A stretch of 64,000 nt of DNA from Chara braunii (taxonomy: Eukaryota > Streptophyta > Charophyceae > Charales > Characeae), in NCBI GenBank assembly GCA_003427395.1, contig BFEA01000210.1:576771-640770 (forward strand), written 5' to 3'. The position numbers and the translations under genes were made by a program. The notes beneath the pieces were generated by a model. The model had not been told where the DNA came from, ran no database searches, and saw only the letters and a list, made by a program, of their open reading frames with translations. Below, one piece after another: positions 44,353-54,640 of the stretch (positions are counted from its first letter, which is position 1; the number at the start of each line of letters is the position of its first letter).

Positions 44353-47300
44353 GTCTTCAGGCCAAGACCGTAGGTGGGATGGACTATGGACAACCCTAAC
44401 AATTCCGACACTTTGGGGATGGATAGACCTCAGGTCGGTTGCAGAGATTCGCTATCGCACTTGATTTATTGTTGTTTTTACCATCAGGGCTCGATTAAGT
44501 AGAGTCCGGGGGTAGTTTCTGAACGGTATCTGAGACTTCGTGGCAGTTGCCTATAGAGTACGTAGGGATTAGTGATCAGATCCTCACCAGATAGAGTAGC
44601 TGAGTTAGCCTAATCAGCCAGTTTGCCTGGCCAGGAGGGCGCCAGAACAGTGTTTTCGTGATAATCGAAATTCTGACACTCGATCCCGGACGTGGGAACA
44701 AGTAATAGCTCGAGGAGTATCAATGGTTCAGCCAGGACTCAAAATGAGTCACCGCAAGGAAAAACCAAGTCAATAATTTCCCGTTCGAACCAACAACAAC
44801 ATCGGGGAGGTGTCTCTTGTGCCTCGCCAATGATACAAAAGGAAAAGTGAAAATAAGACGTAAGCCACACTTGGCAATTCCTGATAGCCCACTAAAACCT
44901 CCATGAAACAGGGTGTTGCGACGGTCCAGTGCCACTGCAAGCAGTCCGCCTCATCTGAGTCCCTGGGGTTACGTTGGGCCCCTTCATACTGGTTACAAGA
45001 CACAGGCTCTATAGACTTAGTGGTAATTTACGTGCCTGTGAGCGCAAAGACTATCAACAGAAACCTCACTTCTGTTTTCAGCCATGTGCTGATCGGGTCC
45101 CTCATCAATCAGACCATCTTTTCTGAGTAAAATACAGAATATTGGCCACCCTGAGGGCTATTATCATCCTAGCCGAGGGTATGAAGTTCGGGGGTTCAAG
45201 CCTCTAGCAAGGAAAACAGATAGATGCTTGTGCAGCGTTTGTTGTATACAGATTGGTTGCCCTCACGCTGACCGGTAGGTTTCACGTACGGCCTGCCCCT
45301 GGAGTTGTGCACAGGTGCTGAATGGATACTTTGTTAATCCCCATCAATGAGGAACTTAATTAGCAGGTATGCTACTTTTCTCAATATAGACCTTTTCCTA
45401 CCCATTCGACGGGAGGGGGAATATAGTGAGCTAGTCATGTAGCATTCTCAGACTCTAGGCAAACTCACATGCAACCCTCGTCCACTCCATACCTTGCCTC
45501 TCTTCTCTATCTGGGTTTGCCAGTGCGATCCTAGACAATGACCACATCATTTACAGACGAGCATCAGCGTGTGTGGTTTTCCGATGTCAAACGTCCATAG
45601 CCAGAGTTGGGCCAAAGTCTTATCTGCCCGATTAGTTCGGCAAACTCATTCCCTCTTTTTGTTTGATTCGACGGAAAATAAAACATCATCTCCGATCTCA
45701 ATCAATTTTCGGTTTGTACGGAAAGATTATCGAGAGGAAATTACCTCCTTTATTGAGCAGGACCTTGACACTTAAGAACAACCACAGGGCAAGTAGGACA
45801 GTGAAAGTGAAGACCTCCCTTGCCTTAGAATTTCTCTGTCTCAAACCGATACCAATCACTTACATGAACGACACACGAGTTGCTGGTTTGATCATCCAAA
45901 CCGGTTGGCATTTAAAGGACATATTTCCACAAGGCAACCTCGATATTTTTGTCTTACCTGATCATAGGAACATAATCGCCAAAACAAATGATGGAGCCTC
46001 TACATGGAACCGGGCTTAACATGGCTAGTATTAAGCCCAGACTCATGCACGCCCTGATACCAGAGGACGTTTTAGGCAATTGATCTTCCCTTCGCTGATG
46101 TTTCCCATTAGTATAGCTGGTTAAACTCTGATCAGTCGTGTTGGTTCACACATTTGCCTTTCTTTTTTATTTGTCAAATGGGTGGCCTCATAACCTGTCC
46201 AGTTGAGACTTCGCAGGGATCCGTCGACTCACTCGGTTACTGTCCCAAGACTATCGGATGTGGGCGGAGAAAACCACTGTAGCTCACACGCCTTCACTAG
46301 TAACCGAACGCCTCCTGGAACGAGAAAACTACCCGCTAACTCCTAATTAGTGAACCTACCACCCCTTCGTCAAGAAATATGCAATGTACCCTCATCTGTT
46401 AGCAGGAGCTTGGACAATTTGAGCACACTCTAGAGGCTAGATAATCTTTCAAGTATGATCATACTGCCAAGCCAGTACTAACTGGAGTTGTCTCTCACTT
46501 CCCAGTCTGACAATACTGTGCACTCATAATCTTACTGAGGCGAGAGTTTAAAGTAGCAGCCCCTTAGTAGAGGGTGACAAGCGGCCAGAAAAGTGTGAGT
46601 TAGCAATATCATATGAGTCGACCCTTGTCAGCAGTGAAATGATCTGAGCTGGAAAGTCGGAGTCATCAAGTTCCTCTTGGCGTGGGTCAACTGGTGTTCG
46701 TTCACCGAAGAGCGCCTTCTTCTTCCCCCTCCCATACCTTCTTATCTTATTCGCCACACATCACACCACTTCGCGCACGTGCTATAGCTAGCACTGTCAC
46801 GCTGATCCTGCGCCGCACATAGCTGAACGCACTAGCCTGCAAACCTCCTTATCTTCCGTTCACTCAAAAGAACAACTGAATTGGATGCTACCCCGGAGAG
46901 GCCGAGGCGCGTTTCCTCTACGGTCGAAAAACTGCGAGAAAGACGATGACCCTTCCTAGACACGCGCGCGGTTCTCTTCCCGCCTTCTCCCACCTGCAAT
47001 TAGTTGCCCATCAACACAGTCTCCCGTCATGCATGGTACATCGCACAAACGGAAGCGTCGCATCAGTGATATGTCGCGAGGGATCGTGGAGGCATCAGCT
47101 GACGTCAACTGCCTTCCCCGAGTTCGTGCTCTATTTGCTTTTTTGAGTCTCTACTTTCGTTGACCCTATCACTCTCTCGAACTGCGCCACACATAGACTG
47201 AGTACCCGGTGTCATCGCCTGTTCCTCCTCTCTAAGCCACCCACTTTTCGTCCTCAGGCCGACCGTACGTAACCGCCTCCCTCTCTTGGCCACGCACCTA

Positions 47301-47885
47301 GTCATACTTGAGCCCCTTACGGTCTGTCCGCCTGTCGCCTCGAGTCGACCTCAGGACCACTCTCCACTAGCCCCGCAGGCGGGTGGTCCGTCGCCATTGT
47401 TCCAGCCCAGGCCAAGGCTGGGTCGCCTCCGCATCGCTCATCTCCGATTCTCCTTCGGAGTCTCGCTCGCCGTGCTGCACCTCCCTGGTCCTCTTCGTAG
47501 TAGGTGACAGTCACTCTCATACCTGCAGTTACTCCGTCCCGTTTGCACCTACTCTCTGCTCGATCCCTCGCCTCAGTAATTGCCAACTGCAACCTCTGGT
47601 CTGTCCTCATCTCCTCCTCTTTTCCGCCCTCTACGTTTATCTTCAGTCTAGCCTCTTGTCTACTGTGGCTATAGTCTAGTATAGTCGTCACCGTACGCCC
47701 CTCGTCGGACATCAGTTCCCATCTGCAGAGGGGCTGGATGCATCTCAGCCTATAGCCATGCAGTCCGTTACTGCGCACCCTGACTGCGTCCATTTACTCG
47801 AGAGCCAAGACCGAGCCATCCAGAATAGTCGCAGTGCAACACTCTGAGCACTAGCAGACGGGCTGCCGCACATCCCCCTCTCTAC
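44353..47885. other. No gene recognised; possible LTR/leader DNA
   Basis: Two overlapping plus-strand frames (45569-45775, 45663-46019) could be one frameshifted coding piece (PISINFRFVRKDYREEITSF, then IIQTGWHLKDIFPQGNLDI), but no family is recognised. The GC-rich stretch 46900-47800 is open on both strands and is not convincing as coding. Confidence 0.3.
46050..46064 (-). promoter_or_regulatory. Possible tRNA-iMet primer-binding site
   Basis: The minus strand reads TGGTATCAGGGC, matching 11 of 12 bases of the common plant retroelement primer site TGGTATCAGAGC. If real, an LTR lies to the right of it and the element reads leftwards, the orientation of the 235-codon frame and the RT half at 36-37 kb. 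The sequence before it does not end in an obvious CA. Confidence 0.35.
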
Positions 47886-47901
47886 TCACCTCTCGCGCCT
47901 C

Positions 47902-48236
47902 AACTCGCCAACGCACGGCACGACATAATCTCCCATATACTTTTTTTGAAACTCGTCTCCCCTCTTTCTTTTATAGGATCGACCCCTGACGCGATCCCTG
48001 CGTTCTAAATGAAGCTCGCCAACGCACGGCACGACATAATCTCCCATATACTTTTTTTGAAACTCGTCTCCCCTCTTTCTTTTATAGGATCGACCCCTGA
48101 CACGATCCCTGCGTTCTAAATGAAGCTCGCCGACGCACGGCACGACATAATCTCCCATATACTTTTTTTGAAACTCGTCTCCCCTCTTTCTTTTATAGGA
48201 TCGACCCCTGACGCGATCCCTGCGTTTTAAATGAAG
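47902..48236 (-). repeat. 111-bp tandem repeat, three copies, in frame
   Basis: Three nearly identical units start at about 47902, 48014 and 48125. As 111 is 37 codons, a minus-strand frame repeats MGDYVVPCVGELHLERRDRV and GRSYKRKRGDEFQKKY. Differences between units are only a few bases, so the expansion is recent. Each unit contains CTTTTATAGGATCG. Whether it is translated is unknown; the frame has no domain and is short (90 codons). Confidence 0.85.
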
Positions 48237-49087
48237 GGCTCATACTAGTCATTTTCAAGCCTTTTTTTTGGATTCAAGAATTTTAAACTCTAAAATAGTG
48301 AAATAAATTAAAACGAAATAATTTAAAGGACGCTCGAGTCCAGAACCCAACGGTCAAACACGAACTAATCCTCGCGCTACCGGCAGTCCCAGACCCCAGT
48401 GGTAGGACTACAGACTCGACATTGTGGTCCCATAACGAGATACGAGCGGACGCTTTCCACTTTTTAAAAGTAGAGTGTCGGGCTACCCCAGATGGGTACC
48501 CGTGTCCGATGGTAAGGAGGGGACTCATGACCCTCTACAGGGTGATGAGTCTCCTGCCGATGCGGCCGCGGGTGCTCCCATTTTGTGGGATATCTTGCCA
48601 CCCCTTACCGGTCAAGCTCACCGCGACTGAAGCGGGAAGTTGAGCATCTAGGCGACCCATAAGCCACCACTGATTCCGAAGACAAATCGTTAGCCCCCCC
48701 TTCGAAACGCCTGATGCAGCCTCATGCAGGCGATACTCAGGAAAATGGCTAATACTATTGATAATAATATTAATAATGACGTCAAAATTAATAATAAAAA
48801 ATAATAATACAATAATAAATTAATAATAATAATAATATTATTATTAATAGTAATAAACGTAAATAAAGAAAAGATGGCGCTTCAAAATTCTCTTATGCCG
48901 CAGTCTCGTTATAACTTTCAGTCACTAAAGTGCCAGGACAACGATTCAAATCTACGCGCAAAACCAAGGCCCAGGACTCATCAAGGACCTCCGCTTCATG
49001 CACCTAACCCATAACCCGACTAGAGGAAGCTCAGCGCTCAATAGAAAGGACTGTGCCTGCCTTTTCACTTTCGCGTCCTAGGGCGAA
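48237..49087. other. No gene; AAT/ATT microsatellite
   Basis: Imperfect (AAT)n/(TTA)n between about 48745 and 48860. The remainder is unassigned. Confidence 0.6.
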
Positions 49088-49365
49088 CCCGACAGCTACC
49101 ACGACCACAGGCCGGTAGTGCTCTGTTGTACAGCAGGGCGCCGAACCTGGGTGGACCAATGGAAAGTCATGTGGCGCACCCTTTTGCCTGGGCAAACACC
49201 ACTTGGACCGGTCCACATCGAAATACAGCTCCGATACTAGACCTGCAAACGTTCGGAACACATCCAATCGTGCCGCGAACATCAAGACAAGGGACTGCAT
49301 GAGCAGAGATCTGGCACACAGAGAAGGCCGGGACACTGCGCCCTCCGACACCACGACCTGTTGTG
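49088..49365 (-). repeat. LTR-like repeat, inverted partner of 32,700-33,015
   Basis: Reverse-complement match to 32,700-33,015 with collinear conserved blocks. A looser direct repeat of its right flank (GGCGGACTGTG.CTGA, GGCCCAG) recurs at about 49,910-49,960. If these are the two LTRs of one element, that element read leftwards on the minus strand before the 28-36 kb inversion. Confidence 0.55.
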
Positions 49366-50096
49366 AAGAGGTGAGAGTGAGCATGCCCGCTGGGACGCAA
49401 GGGAATGGTGGACTGTGCCTGAGCGGAGCGGCCCAGGGCATAGTGAAGGAGGCCGCAACTGTATTGAGTGCTCAACCGCTCACATGGGACCCTCCTCGAC
49501 TTCGGTCTTCAAAGTTCCCATTGGAATGTTTGCTGCTACCGCCAAGATCTGTTTCGGGGCCGCCCCACCTAGGCTCACTTTGCAGGCGTCGCAGCAGGCC
49601 CTCACCCTCCTACTCGGCAAGGCATCGGGCCGATAGATTCGGCAGGTGAGTTGTTACACACTCCTTATCGGACTTTCGACTCCCATAACCACCATCTTGC
49701 TGTCTGTATTAGTCAACACCCTTTATGGTGTGTGGGTGAGTGCGGAGTCTGGCACCAAACGGGGTCAGGGGCAATGTGGTAAGGGAGCGCGATAACACAT
49801 GCAAAAACGACTAGTTGGACTTGGCTGTAGTACGGCACAATCTGCGGAAACACCGTCCGCCATCCACGATCTACTGAGAGAGGTTTGAGTGTGAGTTTAC
49901 TCGTTGAACCCGAAAAAGGGGCGGACTGTGTCTGAATAAGGCAGGCCCAGAGGGAGCTTTAGGGGAGGCAGCAGTGATACTAATGTGCGAATCGCTTGGT
50001 GGACTTCGGCTATAGGGTTGGAAGACTAAACGAGCCAGCTAGTGTCTAGTTCCCCTAGGAGTTCAGGCAGAGTAGCTGGGCTGTTAACCGACTTTC
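49366..50096. other. No gene recognised; loose direct repeat
   Basis: The segment from about 49,380 (GGTGGACTGTGCCTGAGCGG, GGCCCAGGGCATAG) is echoed at about 49,910-50,010 (GGCGGACTGTGTCTGAATAA, GGCCCAGAGGGAGC). Plus-strand open frames here lie within the repeat and show no domain. Confidence 0.4.
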
Positions 50097-50190
50097 GTCC
50101 TTCGGGACATCCGTTAAAATTGGAACGATACAAAGAAGATTAGCATGGCCCTTGTGCAAGGATGACACACATAAATCAAGGAAGAGTCCG
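50097..50190 (+). ncRNA. U6: U6 snRNA-like copy 5 (pseudogene)
   Basis: Good 5' stem (GTCCTTCGGGACATCCGTTA) and AAAATTGGAACGATAC. The ACAGAGA box reads ACAAAGA, GGCCCTTGTGCAAG replaces GGCCCCTGCGCAAG, and the 3' end (AAATCAAGGAAGAGTCC) is degraded. No TATA or USE-like element lies just upstream. The change in the 5'-splice-site-pairing box makes it a likely pseudogene. Confidence 0.8.
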
Positions 50191-50557
50191 ACGACAGGGG
50201 ATTTTTCCTTATTCTTTTTTTTTTTTGTGTGCCTGTGGAGCCGTGAAGTGCTTGTTGAAGCAAGTTGACGCCAACATCGAACCCCTAAAGAATGAAGGAG
50301 GAGGAGGGAGTGAGAGTGAAGGGTATTGTTCTCACTTATTTCTAAACGGATTTGGGGAACCTAAGAGGCTAAGTCAGGATTTTCGATCATCCCGAACGTG
50401 ATAGCGGAGTTAGTTTTCATGTTGGGTTAGCAATTAGTTCCGTACAAGTGCTATGGGCTACGCAGTGTGCCAGGAGATTGGAAAAGCAGGTATAGCGCAA
50501 GCAGAATACGCATAGCTCGCCCATTTATCTGTGAAATCGGGCGAACTAAGGGGTTTC

Positions 50558-50708
50558 TGAGCTTCGAGAATCAAACTGTGGAATCAAATTTTGAATTAGG
50601 AAGTTAGTATTGAGTGGCATGAGCTTCACGAATCGAACTGCGGAATCGGATTTTGAATTAGGAAATTCCTTTTGATTCTTTTTGTTGTTTCTCAATACTA
50701 ACTTCCTA
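50558..50708. repeat. Tandem and inverted repeat cluster
   Basis: TGAGCTTCGAGAATC (50558) and TGAGCTTCACGAATC (about 50620) start two copies of a roughly 62-bp unit ending TTTTGAATTAGGAA. AGGAAGTTAGTATTGAG (about 50600) has a perfect 17-bp inverted copy at about 50692-50708. Confidence 0.75.
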
Positions 50709-50798
50709 TTTTCTTTCTTTTATTTTTCCCTTTATCTCTACGAACTTACTTTTTTTTGCTCACCTGGAGAGAGCGCGGGCTTTGGAGGTCTGCTTGTG

Positions 50799-51255
50799 CA
50801 TGCATCTCCCCATGTCCTAGCAGGAGGTTCATTCTCATTTCTGCATATTCAGGGCCGTCGACATTGTGTTGTTTATTTTCGTAATGCTCGTCTCGCGTTC
50901 TTTGAGGTGCCCGCATTTTGAGGTTTTCCCAAAGGGTGTGGTGATCGCCCTTACAGTGGTTGACTTCGTGGAGGCCGTGTTCCGACTATGACCAAGCTTG
51001 ACATATGCGGGCTGATACAGTGATGGTTGAGGTAATGCCAAGGATGTATCTCTCTAAGCTCTAGTGGAAGATTCATTCTCATTTATGCATTAAAGGAGTA
51101 GGTGGGCGTAGCGATACAGGCATGTGTACGTGTATATAAGAGAGAGAGAAAGAGAGAGAAGTCACTTACTACGGGCAAAACCGAGTTATGTGTCGGGGGA
51201 TAGGGATGTATCTACCCCTGTTCTAGCGGAAGACTCATTCTCATATTGTATATCA
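50799..51255. repeat. Three dispersed copies of a 46-bp motif
   Basis: ATGCATCTCC...CTAGCAGGAGGTTCATTCTCA (about 50799), ATGTATCTCT...CTAGTGGAAGATTCATTCTCA (about 51040) and ATGTATCTAC...CTAGCGGAAGACTCATTCTCA (about 51207) are diverged copies. The spacing is uneven (about 241 and 167 bp). Confidence 0.65.
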
Positions 51256-52540
51256 GACAAGGGGTACTAACACTACTCATCGAAAAAATTATGCCCTAGC
51301 CATGATCCTCGTAATGGTCGACACGATCCGGGTTAAGGTCGCTGTGTTTGCACGCATGTTAGCTGGTTGAGGATTTGAATGAAGTCAAAGCCGCATTTGT
51401 TATAGCTATCATTCGGCCCTCAAGGGGGAATCTGCCATCTACGTCCCGATGCTCTTTTTTATCTCCCACGGGGCTCACATTTTAGAGGGTTGTAGTTAAG
51501 CAGTCCCGACCGAGAGTCGAGCGAGGAGCAACACAAAAATAGGGAGAGGCCAGAAATGAGAGGTGGATGGGATCGTGAGGGATAGAGGAGACATATCTGG
51601 TTGGTTGAATAAGCGGTGTAGGTTGGACCAGAAGAGAAACTTCGTATTACATTACAACGACACTCTATTGAAGCGCAAACGGTTTTGAGCTACTACTGGC
51701 AGGGATGCGACTCTCGCAATGGTTGGACGTCGATAAGCACTGAGGATTTTCATAGCAAGGGGGCATATTGTAAAGGTTGTTGAGTTTTGCAATATTGTTG
51801 TTTTTGCTTACGACCATATTGGTTACGCCGCTGTGATTTTCTCTTACCACGCGAATCACTGAGTCCCTGTTGTACTGTCGTGCATTACGAAAGAAGCTGC
51901 AGTTGTGGCCACGATCGATGTTGTTGTACTTGAGGTTGTTGTTGTACCTTGTCGTGCACAGGATCTTTGACCACGATTCGCCTCCAATTTGAATAGAGCA
52001 CAAGGGGGGCGTGCTTTATTCGAAAGCAACATTTCTAGGTGGCATAGCGATAATTTAGTTAGGAGAAACGATATTGTGATTTGGGGGAGTGGTCAGATTC
52101 TGCAAGCGGGACAATGCTGTGGTTCGGAGAGTCGGCAGGGGGGGCAAGGGAGTCTTCAGTGTGTTTTGACTTCGAGTTGACCATCTTCTCAACGTTTTGG
52201 CCACCATTGCGAGGTCCTCAGGCGCATGGAGATATCAAGAACCTCTCTTACTAGTTGAGTCAGTCCCTCTCTTGTATCTTGAGTGTCCAAACCCCCTCCT
52301 TCTGCCCTTCTTACTTCAAGTCTGATATGAGGTTACGAGAGGAAGGCGACAAGATTCTGTGGGAAGTCCACCCACCGATCGTGGGAGCTCTGCCGAGACT
52401 AAGGAGGAGTTCCCTGAATGTATGATTACAGTACATGCATCCCTATACATTTTATGGATGAAGTCTAATTTTGAAAGGAGTGAACAAGGGGAAGGTGGGA
52501 AGAAGGCAGTTTTGACTGAGGTTGTGGGTTATATAAAGGG
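51256..52540. other. No gene recognised
   Basis: Short open frames (51665-52003 minus, 51989-52180 plus) lack any recognisable motif. Confidence 0.35.
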
Positions 52541-53350
52541 GTCAGACATTGTTTATAAGTCGAATGGTCTGACTGCTATGTTTCTTTGAATTGTCTTCTC
52601 ATGGGCCAGACTTCTGATCGCTGTGACTTTTCTTTCGGAGACCTTACTGATCTGTTTTTCTGGACCAAGCATTGTCTCTGAGTCGAATGGCTTGGTCTAC
52701 CTGCTTTTTAGGGGAGGTTTATAAACGGACCATGACATTGTTTCTAAGTTGAATGGCCTAGGGATTCCAAGTTGAATGTTTCTAAGTTGAATGGCCTAGG
52801 GATTCCTGCTTTTATTTTCGTCCTGAAGGAAAAGGTTCAGCATTTATTTCTAAATTAATGACTCAACTCTTTCTGTGTTTTCTTTCTAAAGGGATTGAGG
52901 CTGGGACTAAGCAAAGTTAAACGACTTATCTACTTAGTCTGAAAGACCATGCACACAAACAGAGATATCTGATAATAGTGTTTCCTATATTGTACATTGT
53001 ATATATTTTTTACATAAACAAGCTAGTCAAACAGGGTTTCTAAGTTGAATGGTCTGACTATAGCTTATCAACAAAGGAAGATAGTATTTAACTAAGAATA
53101 TAATTAAAGGTAAGATTCAGACAGTCTGAACATGTGTTTCTATGATTACTTACACCTGTATTTGATCATAAAGTGAAAAGAGAGATATACAATTTCGTTA
53201 TCAAACACTTCAGGACAACTAAGTAGGGTTTCTAAGATAAATGGCTTAATCAGGTGCCCAATGAAGATATAAACTTTAATGTACCTCATGTTTTGTTTAT
53301 AAGTAAAGGCAAGAAACTGAACCTTGTTTCTAAGTTCAATGGTCTAATCT
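52541..53350. repeat. Repeated phrase TTTCTAAGTTGAATGG
   Basis: Variants of TTT(C/A)TAAGTTGAATGGtCT occur at about 52553, 52676, 52740, 52784, 53037, 53228 and 53327. This is an eroded tandem array like those in the 3' region of the gypsy half at 30-32 kb (which has ATAAATGGTCTGACTAG). No coding signal is seen. Confidence 0.6.
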
Positions 53351-53636
53351 TTCTTATGCCCTATGCAAGTTCGGATACTGGGGTGCTACTTTACTAAGAG
53401 ATAATTTACTTGTGTGAAAACAACCTGGGGATTTGCTGAGAGTATTTATTTATTGTGGTATGGACTTGCGTGTAGTTGAGTATGAACTCTACTAATTTCG
53501 AGCTTTAACTTTGATATGTACTTGCTTTAGATGCACACCATGTGCTGAAGTTATAAAAGTTACTTCAATTCTTGCATTTTTTTAGCAAACTTTATTTTTA
53601 TCTAATTCAATTCTTGCATTTTCTGGGATTCTTTAA

Positions 53637-54640
53637 TTTTGGAACGACACTTCTCCTACGGGAAGCGCTGCTGAAATTTATGCAAATCCAAGGAGTTAGT
53701 TTTTTTTTTTTTTTCCACAAAGCTCGACTTTTTCTTCTTTTTCATAAAGCTCAACTTTTTCTGACTTCATATATGACTTAGTACAAATTTGAGAGCCGAC
53801 CTCTCTAAAGGAGATGCTGCCCATATTTTACTGATTCAAAACGTTACACAAATTTGGTTTTGTAAAGTTCGGGTTACTTTTTGAATTTCATATTTAGCTT
53901 TGTCTAAATGTTGAAAAAACACGTTTCCTATGAGAAGCACTGCCGAAATTTATGCAAATGTAAGAAGCTAGGTTACCTGATCGGACGTTCGGGACACCCC
54001 TGACCGTCCGGGGTTGTCCGCTCGGACAACCGGTCATACATCCTCCTTTGGCAGACTGTCCCAACCCGAACGACAAAAAAAAAAAAAAAAAAAGGTACTC
54101 AAAAAAATCTCAAAAAAAAAGTATGTTATGCAAAAACATAAACTGAACAACTTTTGCCTTGGAATCATATCGAAATTCATTGTCAATTTAAAAAAAAATA
54201 AAAAAAAATAAAGGCACCCCCAATTTTTTTTTATTTTTTTTTTGTGCATTCAATTATTAAAAATGAAGTTGTCCGGGCCCCCCCTAACTGTCCGGCCAGG
54301 ACGTCCTGCCATCGGATAACTAGTAACATAGGTAAGAAGTTCATTGAATTTTGTCCTGATATAATTCAAGATCTTCCTGAATTCATATTTGACTTAATAT
54401 AAATTTGGAAAGCTTACCACATCAGACAGTTAGATCAAATTTGACCTCTAAAGTTTGAAAATCACTTTGAGATTTTATATTTCGTCTTATATAAATCCTG
54501 CGAAAACACGCTTCCTACGGGAAGCGCTACCATAATTTTCTATATTTTAGAGGAGTTAAAAATATTTTGAGAACCTTGAAAGTTTGATAGTCTACCCTCG
54601 CAAGGGGAAATACTACTAAAATTCCTAACATCTTTTGATA
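53637..54640. repeat. Diverged tandem repeat interrupted by a MITE
   Basis: Units share CTACGGGAAGCGCT, GCCGAAATTTATGCAAAT and TTCATATTTGACTTAGTATAA-like blocks at about 53645, 53795, 53925, 54505 and 54595. The third unit is split by the insertion at 53968-54331, and the neighbouring units show the empty site. Confidence 0.65.
53968..54331. mobile_element. hAT-like MITE with 8-bp target duplication
   Basis: A 364-bp element flanked by exact GTAAGAAG copies (53960-53967 and 54332-54339). Its ends are imperfect inverted repeats (CTAGGTTAC at the left; CTATGTTAC read inward from the right, 8 of 9 matching). GC-rich subterminal zones with CGGACAAC on both sides flank an A-rich centre, and no transposase is encoded. 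It sits inside a tandem-repeat unit, so the paralogous units show the site before insertion (GCAAATnnAAGnAG). 8-bp duplications are the hallmark of hAT transposases. Confidence 0.75.
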
